From assembly GCA_018334595.1 (NCBI GenBank), contig JAGXLQ010000080.1:1-6262 (forward strand): a DNA stretch of 6,262 bases, read 5' to 3'. The notes beneath the pieces were generated by a model that made no database searches, was not told where the DNA came from, and saw only the letters and a program-made list of their open reading frames with translations. The position numbers and the translations under genes are program-made. Positions 1-5,697 of this stretch are shown in pieces. Position 1 is the stretch's first letter; the number at the start of each line of letters is the position of its first letter. The stretch comes from Candidatus Bipolaricaulota bacterium (GTDB taxonomy: Bacteria > Bipolaricaulota > Bipolaricaulia > M55B111).

Positions 1-22
1 CGACAAATAAATAGATCAACAT
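1..22 (-). CDS. Possible start of a further gene (seven codons visible)
   Basis: Fourteen to sixteen bases after the racemase stop region, the minus strand has an ATG at 20-22 followed by codons for L-I-Y-L-F-V up to the window edge. A weak AAGGG lies just upstream, overlapping the racemase stop. The hydrophobic start would suit a membrane protein, for example a transporter, but seven codons are too few to tell this from AT-rich spacer. Confidence 0.2.
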
Positions 23-32
23 CAGAAACCCT

Positions 33-746
33 TCAATCCACCGTCTCGCCCCCGGCCAGTTCAATCGCCCGCCTGGCCGCCTCGTCTATCGGCCTAATTA
101 AGCTTACGCCCTCTAGGTCGGCGGGGCGGAGAACGACCCTTATCTCCGTGCACCCGGCAATGACATATTCCGCTCCCCTCTCCTCCAGCCCGTCGACGAC
201 GTCGAGGAGCTGTCGCTTCAACCTTGCCCCGCTGAACCCGGCCTTAATCCCCCTATCCCCGTAAATTACGTCCATCACGTCCTGCTGCTTCGCCTCCGCC
301 GGGAGAAGCAGCTCGATCCCCCGTGGAAGGGCATACTCCTCGTATATTCCTGTCTCAATCGTGCCGTCGGTGGCTAACAAACCGGCCTTCGCACCCCCGG
401 GAATGGCGTCCACCGCCGCCTGGAGCATGTTGACGAAGGGTATCCCGGGGTCCACGTCCTCAACGAAAAAGTGAGCTGTGTTGCAGGGGACGATTAACAG
501 GTCGGCTCCCGCCTCCCGCAGACCGACCGCCATCTCCCGCAGGTATGGGGTCGGGTCCTCTCCACCGCGCAATATTGCCTCGGTCCTGTCGGGCACACCG
601 GGATGACTGGCGACTATCACTGGGAGGTGGTCCTGGTCGGAACCGGCCCGGGTGTTCTCCACCACGCTCCGGAAACATTCCGCCGTCGCCTCCGGCCCCA
701 TGCCGCCGAGTATACCGATTACCTTCTTTTCTTCGTTATGAAAGAT
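33..746 (-). CDS. Aspartate/glutamate racemase family protein
   Basis: A cofactor-independent racemase of the Asp/Glu/hydantoin racemase superfamily, which interconverts L- and D-amino acids (usually aspartate or glutamate) with two cysteines as acid and base. Both are present: C88 in PCNTAH and C199 in GCTEI (C73 and C184 if counted from the first ATG), 111 residues apart, almost as in the Pyrococcus aspartate racemase. The N-terminal family motif runs VIGILGGMGPEAT. The first ATG (699-701) falls in the middle of that motif and would remove the first strand; upstream the frame is open back to the aminotransferase stop but holds no ATG, GTG or TTG. The best start is ATC at 744-746, giving 237 residues, near the 228-230 of known members. 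An assembly error removing a normal start is the alternative. The protein is acidic (about 38 Asp/Glu against 20 Lys/Arg). Its position suggests D-amino acid use or supply. Confidence 0.85.
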   Translation of the reverse strand: MFHNEEKKVIGILGGMGPEATAECFRSVVENTRAGSDQDHLPVIVASHPGVPDRTEAILRGGEDPTPYLREMAVGLREAGADLLIVPCNTAHFFVEDVDPGIPFVNMLQAAVDAIPGGAKAGLLATDGTIETGIYEEYALPRGIELLLPAEAKQQDVMDVIYGDRGIKAGFSGARLKRQLLDVVDGLEERGAEYVIAGCTEIRVVLRPADLEGVSLIRPIDEAARRAIELAGGETVD

Positions 747-752
747 TTCTAT

Positions 753-758
753 CCCTCC
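753..758 (-). promoter_or_regulatory. Shine-Dalgarno of the racemase, pointing to an ATC start
   Basis: GGAGGG on the minus strand lies six bases before an in-frame ATC at 744-746. No ATG, GTG or TTG occurs in any frame between the aminotransferase stop (801-803) and the ATG at 699-701. An in-frame ATA abuts the site with no spacer. Confidence 0.5.
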
Positions 759-800
759 GGACGTGCGGCCTGCGTAATATCGCCGAGAACTTCCCCCAGA

Positions 801-2075
801 CTATATCATCTCAATGCTCTTCCGCAATCCCCGGACGAACTCCTCGGCGTGGTCCTTCTGAAGAATTAGGGGAGGGGTCAACCTGATCGTCGAAGCACCG
901 TAGATGGTGACGAGGAAACCCCGCTTCATCAACTCATCCTTCAACCTGTATGCCGCGGCGTCATCGGGTGCGCCCTCCTGCCGGTCAACTATCTCAACCC
1001 CGATTAGCAGCCCCCTACCTCTAACTTCGCCGATCCTCTTATCGTCAAGTTCCTTCAACCGGTCCATCAAGAAACCGCCTGTCTCCCCGGCCCGATCGAG
1101 GAGTCCCTCTTTTTCGATTACTTTAAGCGTCTCCAACCCCGCCCTACAGGCAACGGGATTTCCTCCCATGGTAGAGGAGAAGTCTCTGTTATCAAATTGG
1201 TTCCCAATCTCTTCTGAGACGACAAACCCGCCCAGGGGCAGCCCTCCGCCCAGGGGCTTGCCCAGGATTATGCAATCGGGGCGCGGCCCGCTGTCCTCAC
1301 AGGCGAAGAAGCTTCCGGTCCTGCCGAAACCGGTTAACGTTTCGTCTACGGCAAGGCGTATGTGGTTCTCCCCGAGGTGCTCCGCCAGCCGCTCGAAATA
1401 ACCGGGTGGAGGGACGATAACTCCGGCATCTCCAAGGATGGGTTCGACAAAGAACGCGGCGGGTCTCCCGCTCGTCTCGTTCTTCAGCACGGCCTGGAGA
1501 TAATCGGCGCAAGCGAGGTCGCAGGCCGGGAAGGTCTGGTTGAGGCTGCAACGTTCACAAAATGGGCTAGGCAGGTAATGCACCCCCGGTAACGGGGGGC
1601 CGGATCCGTAACGATCGGCGGTTATCCCGGTCAGAGAAACCGCACCCATAGTCCGTCCGTGAAAGCCCCCGTGCAGAGCAAATAACTCGTACCCCCGGCT
1701 CGCCTTCCTGAGGACCTTAATCGCCCCCTCGACCGCCTCGCTGGCGCTGTTGGTGAAGAATAGTCTGTCCAGGCCGGGCGGTGTAAACTCTACCAGCTTC
1801 TCAGCCAGCTCGGCTGCGGGGCTGCTGTAGCTGAGATAATGGGGGTTGTGGACCAAAAGATCAACCTGTTTTTTTATCCCTTCCGTTACCTTCTCCGTGA
1901 ACTCGTTTCTGTAACCGAGAACGGAAACCCCATATCCCGAGGTTAAATCCAGGTAACGCTTTCCGTCCTCGCCAATCAGGTGAACCCCTTCTCCGCTGAC
2001 GATCTCTTCCGGAAAGACTACCGGTTTTAACAGGTGATCGCGGTAAGCCTTTCTCACCTCTCCGCCATCAAACAA
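801..2075 (-). CDS. Class III PLP-dependent aminotransferase (4-aminobutyrate/ornithine type)
   Basis: A 424-residue cytoplasmic fold-type I PLP enzyme of the class III group (4-aminobutyrate, ornithine, acetylornithine and related omega-amino acid aminotransferases, plus some amino-acid racemases). Visible signatures: TNSASEAVEGAIK (108-120) for the PLP phosphate, GGFHGRT (136-142) with the aromatic residue that stacks on PLP, DETLTGFGRTG (244-254) with D244 facing the pyridine nitrogen, K273 in LGKPLGGGLP as the Schiff-base lysine, STMGGNP (301-307), and R398 in IRLTPPL as the likely carboxylate contact. Residues 173-189 hold four cysteines spaced C-x2-C-x8-C-x3-C, which may bind a metal or iron-sulphur cluster. 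The start is TTG. Next to Kor and SucCD, it most likely feeds a 2-oxo acid (or, with GABA, succinate semialdehyde) into the pathway while using 2-oxoglutarate/glutamate. The exact amino donor cannot be read from the sequence. Confidence 0.9.
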   Translation of the reverse strand: MFDGGEVRKAYRDHLLKPVVFPEEIVSGEGVHLIGEDGKRYLDLTSGYGVSVLGYRNEFTEKVTEGIKKQVDLLVHNPHYLSYSSPAAELAEKLVEFTPPGLDRLFFTNSASEAVEGAIKVLRKASRGYELFALHGGFHGRTMGAVSLTGITADRYGSGPPLPGVHYLPSPFCERCSLNQTFPACDLACADYLQAVLKNETSGRPAAFFVEPILGDAGVIVPPPGYFERLAEHLGENHIRLAVDETLTGFGRTGSFFACEDSGPRPDCIILGKPLGGGLPLGGFVVSEEIGNQFDNRDFSSTMGGNPVACRAGLETLKVIEKEGLLDRAGETGGFLMDRLKELDDKRIGEVRGRGLLIGVEIVDRQEGAPDDAAAYRLKDELMKRGFLVTIYGASTIRLTPPLILQKDHAEEFVRGLRKSIEMI

Positions 2076-2079
2076 GCCT

Positions 2080-2086
2080 ACCTCCT
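2080..2086 (-). promoter_or_regulatory. Shine-Dalgarno supporting a TTG start
   Basis: AGGAGGT, a perfect match, lies four bases before the TTG at 2073-2075 and overlaps the ferredoxin stop codon by one base. It selects this TTG as the aminotransferase start over a GTG six codons later, which has GGAGAG directly against it with no spacer. Confidence 0.7.
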
Positions 2087-2286
2087 CACTCGGTTAAAGT
2101 TACGGCAAAGTCCGGACAGCTTTTCTCACATATTCGGCAATGGATACAGTCCTCCGGGCGTTTGACCTCGGCGACGTTGTACCCCTTCTCGTTTCTCTTT
2201 TCCGAAAGCTCCAGCACGTCAACAGGACATCTGTATACACAGATGTTACACCCCTTACATAATTTCTCGTCAATTTCTACTGGCAT
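2086..2286 (-). CDS. korD: 2[4Fe-4S] ferredoxin / 2-oxoacid oxidoreductase delta subunit
   Basis: A 66-residue iron-sulphur protein with two full CxxCxxCxxxCP motifs: C10, C13, C16, C20 and C47, C50, C53, C57. Each should hold one [4Fe-4S] cluster. It is like the delta (KorD) subunit or dedicated ferredoxin of 2-oxoacid:ferredoxin oxidoreductases, passing electrons from the KorB cluster to the cell's ferredoxin pool. No transmembrane or export signal is seen. The 26 residues between the two motifs are longer than in the smallest clostridial ferredoxins and are rich in charged residues, as in KorD/PorD-type subunits. It stands after sucCD rather than beside korA, which is uncommon. GAGG lies eight bases before the ATG, and the stop overlaps the Shine-Dalgarno of the aminotransferase. 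It could also serve other enzymes as a soluble ferredoxin. Confidence 0.88.
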   Translation of the reverse strand: MPVEIDEKLCKGCNICVYRCPVDVLELSEKRNEKGYNVAEVKRPEDCIHCRICEKSCPDFAVTLTE

Positions 2287-2290
2287 GGTA

Positions 2291-3160
2291 TCATCCTCTT
2301 AATTGATCAACGATTTTCGCTACCTCTCCGGGACTTCTCCCGATCTTTGCCCCCGCCGAGGACAGAACATCGATCTTATCAGCAGCCCTGCCCGCATTGC
2401 CCTCAACGATCGCGCCGGCGTGACCCAGCCTCTTACCGGCCGGGGCGGACCTCCCGACGACTATCGACACCACGGGCTTGGTCATTTCCCCGTCAATGTA
2501 TTCCGCCGCCTTCTGCTCCATACTTCCGCCGACCTCCCCGGCAAGGACTATCACTTTCGTCTCAGGGTCCTCCTCGAAGAGCTTCAGGACGTCCACCTGG
2601 GTCATTCCCCACAGGGGTCCACCCCCTATACCAACTACAGTGGACTGGCCTATACCCTTTTCAGTCAGGGATTTGCAGATCTCGTAGGAGAGCGCCCCGC
2701 TACGAGAGAGGACACCCACGTCGCCCTCGGCGGTCATCCGGTCCGGGTGAACGCCGAGCTTGGACTTACCCGGAGATATCAACCCGGGAGTGTCCGGGCC
2801 GAGGACCGTCGCCCCACGCCCCTCCGCATGATTCAACACCGCCATCATGTCCCTGACTGGGACCCCCTCGGCGGTCATCACGATGAACTTGATGCCCGCA
2901 TCAATCGCCTCCAGGGCGGCATCTCGGGCAAACTTAGAGGGCACGTAGCTGATAGCGGCGTCCACCTCGTGCCGGCCGACCGCCTCGCTGACGAAGTCGT
3001 AGACAGGGATCCCGGAGGTTTCTTCCCCGCCCTTTCCCGGGGTTACCCCGGCGACTACGTTCGTGCCGTACTCCTGCATGACCGCGGTCTGAAACGACCC
3101 GATATTCCCCGTTATCCCCTGGACGAGGACGCTGGTCTCACCCGACAACAATATTGACAT
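2291..3160 (-). CDS. sucD: Succinyl-CoA synthetase alpha subunit family protein
   Basis: From the ATG at 3160 this is 289 residues, the same length as E. coli SucD. It should be the alpha subunit, which binds CoA and carries the phosphohistidine. The CoA-binding Rossmann domain has VQGITGNIG (13-21) and AGVTPGKGG (37-45). VLSRSGALSYE (150-160) opens the second domain. H247 in GHAGAI (246-251) is the expected phosphorylated histidine, so the enzyme looks intact. Two motifs differ from the usual form: GPDTPG (121-126) where GPNCPG or GPNTPG is typical, and GIGGGPLWGMTQVD (177-190) where GIGGDPIxG is typical. An upstream ATG at 3169 would add three residues but has no Shine-Dalgarno spacing. It lies between sucC and the ferredoxin gene, four bases from the latter. 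Confidence 0.87.
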   Translation of the reverse strand: MSILLSGETSVLVQGITGNIGSFQTAVMQEYGTNVVAGVTPGKGGEETSGIPVYDFVSEAVGRHEVDAAISYVPSKFARDAALEAIDAGIKFIVMTAEGVPVRDMMAVLNHAEGRGATVLGPDTPGLISPGKSKLGVHPDRMTAEGDVGVLSRSGALSYEICKSLTEKGIGQSTVVGIGGGPLWGMTQVDVLKLFEEDPETKVIVLAGEVGGSMEQKAAEYIDGEMTKPVVSIVVGRSAPAGKRLGHAGAIVEGNAGRAADKIDVLSSAGAKIGRSPGEVAKIVDQLRG

Positions 3161-3165
3161 AACTA

Positions 3166-4323
3166 TCATCCTCCCCGCGAAAGTTCGACTGCGCGTCCTA
3201 CCGCCTCGGAGTGGTCGTCGTAGGTATCTATCCCCAGCCCCTCAAGTATCCTTTTACCCTCCACTTCCTTCGTCCCACACATCCTTATCACCAGCGGGGG
3301 GCCTACCTCATTTTCCTCCAGATAGTTCGCTATGCCCTCAGCCATGTGGTCCATCCGGGTCAGCCCCCCTATGAGGGTAATCAGCAGGACGGAGACGTCC
3401 GGGTTGGCAAGGACCACCTCCATCGACCTGGCAACCGTCCGCGCGTCCGCCTCCCCGCCCATCTCACAGAAGTCGGCGGGTGCACCGCCCCCTTCGGTTA
3501 TCACGTCGAGGGTCAGCATACCCGTACCCGCCCCGTCGGAGATCACGCCTACGTCTCCGTCCAGGGGGACGTAATCTACCCCGTACTCCTTCGCCAGGCG
3601 CTGGGGCTCTCCCTTCTCGCCTTCTATAAGGTGCTTTTGCTCCTCTCTTAGCCTCTCAAACAACTCCCTATGGCGAAACTCCGCCCCGTCGTCCAGGTCC
3701 ACCTTGGCGTCCAGGGCCATCAGGCCATCCGGGGTAACCGCCAGGGGATTGATTTCGACGAGCAGGGCGTCCTTTTTCCGGTACATCGTGTAAACGGACT
3801 CCACCAGATCGCCGAATGCGGCCGCGTCAACTATCCCCAGCTTCTTGGCAAACAAACGTTTGAGGTACGGGGGAACACCCAGGGCGGTATCTATCCGTGC
3901 GGTATGAAAACCCTCTCCCCTTAAACGGGCAGAGGATTCCACGTCTACCCCTCCCTCCTTTCCCGCCATCAACAGAGGAGCCCGTGACCCGGCGTCAAAA
4001 GTGACCGCCAGGTAGATCTCGTCCAGTATCTCGGCCCTCTTCTCCACGAGGACCGACCTAACCTCCGTCCCCTTAAGGTCCGATCCAATCATCTCACTAG
4101 CGCGTGAGAGCAACTCGGAGGGCGTGTCGGCCTCGGTTATCCCCCCGGCCTTGCCCCTGCCGCCGAACGGGACCTGGGCCTTGACCATCCCGGGTAAGGG
4201 AAACTGCGAACAATCCTCCGCACACAGCCCGAGAAGGGATTTACTCGTCACCACCTTCCGGTCCGGGACGGGAACGCCGTAGGCGCCGAGCAGGTCCTTC
4301 CCCTGGCATTCAACGGTTTTCAT
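3166..4323 (-). CDS. sucC: Succinyl-CoA synthetase beta subunit family protein (ADP/GDP-forming acyl-CoA ligase)
   Basis: A 385-residue ATP-grasp protein, close to the 388 residues of E. coli SucC. With SucD it should form the cytoplasmic ligase that exchanges acyl-CoA plus phosphate and ADP (or GDP) for the free acid, CoA and ATP (or GTP). The N-terminus (CQGKDLLGAYGVPVP) matches the family, and GGRGKAGG (54-61) is the ATP-grasp glycine-rich segment. N192 in VEINPL and D205 in ALDAK match the Mg-nucleotide ligands. The C-terminal ligase domain begins at LDGDVGV (254-260). Some usually constant positions differ: SDGAGTGM (262-269) where NGAGLxM is common, and IGGLTRMD (318-325) where FGGIxRCD is common. 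The protein is therefore a divergent member, and succinate may not be its only or main substrate. It overlaps korC by 14 nt and ends five bases before the sucD start. Confidence 0.85.
   Translation of the reverse strand: MKTVECQGKDLLGAYGVPVPDRKVVTSKSLLGLCAEDCSQFPLPGMVKAQVPFGGRGKAGGITEADTPSELLSRASEMIGSDLKGTEVRSVLVEKRAEILDEIYLAVTFDAGSRAPLLMAGKEGGVDVESSARLRGEGFHTARIDTALGVPPYLKRLFAKKLGIVDAAAFGDLVESVYTMYRKKDALLVEINPLAVTPDGLMALDAKVDLDDGAEFRHRELFERLREEQKHLIEGEKGEPQRLAKEYGVDYVPLDGDVGVISDGAGTGMLTLDVITEGGGAPADFCEMGGEADARTVARSMEVVLANPDVSVLLITLIGGLTRMDHMAEGIANYLEENEVGPPLVIRMCGTKEVEGKRILEGLGIDTYDDHSEAVGRAVELSRGG
3170..3174 (-). promoter_or_regulatory. Shine-Dalgarno of sucD
   Basis: GGAGG is formed by the last two glycine codons of sucC. 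It is nine bases before the ATG at 3158-3160 but abuts the earlier ATG at 3167-3169 with no spacer, so the downstream ATG is the better start. Confidence 0.65.
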
Positions 4324-4888
4324 CCAACGATACCTCCAGAGATATTCCCCGCTCTCTGGCAATTTCCATCCCCCTCTCCGCCGCCTGAACGTCCAGTTTC
4401 ACGAACTTCTCCTTCACGCTGTCCTCTATTACCACAAACAGGTCGCTCCTGGAAAATACTCCGGTCGCCTCCTGGAGAAACCCGAGTACGACCATATTGG
4501 CGACAAGCTCGAGTCCGAGTTCCCCCGCCACCTTTCTCGCTTCCAGTTCGATGACTTCGACGTCGGTCCTCCCCGTGGAGGTGACCAGCTCGGGGTCGAC
4601 CAACAGATACCCTCCGGACTTCAACCTCTCCTCGTACCCGTTGAGGGCGGGCTGGGACAGGGCGACCATCAGGTCGACCTCGTCAGCGGAGGGAGAAAAG
4701 ATCGTCTGTTTAGACAGGATCAGTTCGGCCTGACATTCCCCGCCCCGCGCCTCCGAGCCGAAAGACTGGGTCTGGACAGCGTTTAACTCTGGCCCCCTGA
4801 CCGAGGCCGTGCCAAATATCTGAGATGAGAGGACTATCCCCTGGCCACCAAAACCACAGAACTGTACCCGCAGCGTATCTTTGCTCAT
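4310..4888 (-). CDS. korC: 2-oxoacid:ferredoxin oxidoreductase, gamma subunit
   Basis: A 192-residue gamma subunit of the same oxidoreductase. In this family the gamma domain binds CoA and closes over the active site. The N-terminal GFGGQGIVLSS (12-22) is the family signature, followed by TQSFGSEARGGECQAE (40-55), which matches the conserved TQSYGPEARGG block. ALSQPA (76-81) and LLVDPELV (95-102) complete the typical Rossmann-like pattern. The length is normal for a free-standing KorC. The start overlaps the korB stop as ATGA, with GGGGAGG four bases upstream. The 3' end carries the Shine-Dalgarno and first codons of sucC, so the two genes overlap by 14 nt. The family is clear; which 2-oxo acid the complex prefers cannot be read from this subunit. 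Confidence 0.9.
   Translation of the reverse strand: MSKDTLRVQFCGFGGQGIVLSSQIFGTASVRGPELNAVQTQSFGSEARGGECQAELILSKQTIFSPSADEVDLMVALSQPALNGYEERLKSGGYLLVDPELVTSTGRTDVEVIELEARKVAGELGLELVANMVVLGFLQEATGVFSRSDLFVVIEDSVKEKFVKLDVQAAERGMEIARERGISLEVSLDENR
4332..4337 (-). promoter_or_regulatory. Shine-Dalgarno of sucC, inside korC
   Basis: GGAGGT lies within the final codons of korC, eight bases before the ATG at 4321-4323. It supports that ATG over an in-frame TTG at 4360-4362, which would add 13 residues unlike the family N-terminus. Confidence 0.75.
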
Positions 4889-5697
4889 TTTTCCTCCCCG
4901 TAAACGGTACTGCCCTCGAATATCGGTCTCTTTTCGCTATAGAAATCTCCCAGGACGAACTTATCTTTCTTTTCCCCGTCGGTGAGTCCGTCCGCCTCGG
5001 CAATCGTTATCGATTTATCCTCTATCCATTCCATCCCCTTCGTCGGCTCTCCGGACCCCAGAGCGTACCGCCCAAAGTGAGTCGGGCACTGTGAGATTAT
5101 CTCCACCACGGAAAATCCCCTGTGGTCAAGGGCCGACTTGATGGAGTCCGTAGCCGGCTGGTAGCGGAAGGTATTCCATCTGCTGAAGGAGGTCGCCCCG
5201 GCGGAACGGGCCAGCTCGTAGAGGTCAAATCTTTCCTCCCTGTTACCGTAGGGGGTGGTCATCGTATTCAATCCCGAGGGAGTGGTCGGAGATACCTGAC
5301 CTCCGGTCATGGCAAAATTCAGGTTGTTAACCACGATGACGGTCACGTCCAGGTTCCGCCTCGCGGCCTGGATGAAGTGGTTTCCGCCGATCGCGCCCAC
5401 GCCGCCGTCTCCCGCAAATACGACTACGTCCAGTTCTGGTTTGTGGAGCTTAATTCCAGTCGCCCAAGGGAGAACCCTCCCGTGAATGCCGTGCAGGGCG
5501 TCGGCATCGAGGTAGACTGGAATCCTCGCCGTACACCCGACGCCACCGACGGCGACGAGGTTGTCAAAGTCCAGGTCGACCTCCTCGGCCGCCTGCAGAA
5601 AGAAGTTCATAATCTGGCCGCACCCACACCCCGGACAGAAGAAATGCGGCAGGCTGCCGGGGCGAATCCTCTCCCTGTACCATTCTCTATCAGACAT
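4885..5697 (-). CDS. korB: 2-oxoacid:ferredoxin oxidoreductase, beta subunit (TPP and [4Fe-4S] binding)
   Basis: A 270-residue beta subunit, the catalytic TPP-binding partner of KorA. The TPP/Mg motif is GDGGVGAIGGNH (97-108) with NN at 124-125, followed by MTGGQVSPTTP (130-140), a hallmark of KorB proteins. Four cysteines fit the known cluster ligands of short beta subunits: C21 and C24 in CPGCGCG, C55 in GVGC, and C204 in QCPTHFGR; they should hold the [4Fe-4S] cluster that takes electrons from the TPP intermediate. C26 replaces the His often found after CPGCG. HGIHGR (69-74) before the TPP motif is also typical. The QCPT..GR segment near 203-210 resembles 2-oxoglutarate enzymes. The stretch NNLNFAMTGG differs from the common NNxIYGMTGG, so substrate preference is not certain. 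The ATG follows AGGAGGT by seven bases, and the TGA stop overlaps the korC ATG. Confidence 0.92.
   Translation of the reverse strand: MSDREWYRERIRPGSLPHFFCPGCGCGQIMNFFLQAAEEVDLDFDNLVAVGGVGCTARIPVYLDADALHGIHGRVLPWATGIKLHKPELDVVVFAGDGGVGAIGGNHFIQAARRNLDVTVIVVNNLNFAMTGGQVSPTTPSGLNTMTTPYGNREERFDLYELARSAGATSFSRWNTFRYQPATDSIKSALDHRGFSVVEIISQCPTHFGRYALGSGEPTKGMEWIEDKSITIAEADGLTDGEKKDKFVLGDFYSEKRPIFEGSTVYGEEK

Noticed and set aside
33..701. Racemase starting at its first ATG (699-701)
   Set aside because: This start cuts the conserved VIGILGGMGPEAT motif and has no convincing Shine-Dalgarno. It remains the fallback if ATC initiation is disproved.
545..1401. Plus-strand open frames opposite the racemase and aminotransferase
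   Set aside because: Translations are low-complexity and rich in Pro, Ser and Arg, typical of antisense shadows of GC-rich genes.
2303..3157. Long open frame (284 codons) on the plus strand, opposite almost all of sucD
   Set aside because: It mirrors a clear sucD with its catalytic histidine, has no recognisable motif, and arises easily from GC-biased codons on the other strand.
4324..4362. Upstream TTG start for sucC
   Set aside because: The extra 13 residues do not fit the family, and the TTG lacks a Shine-Dalgarno, while the ATG at 4323 has GGAGGT at good spacing.
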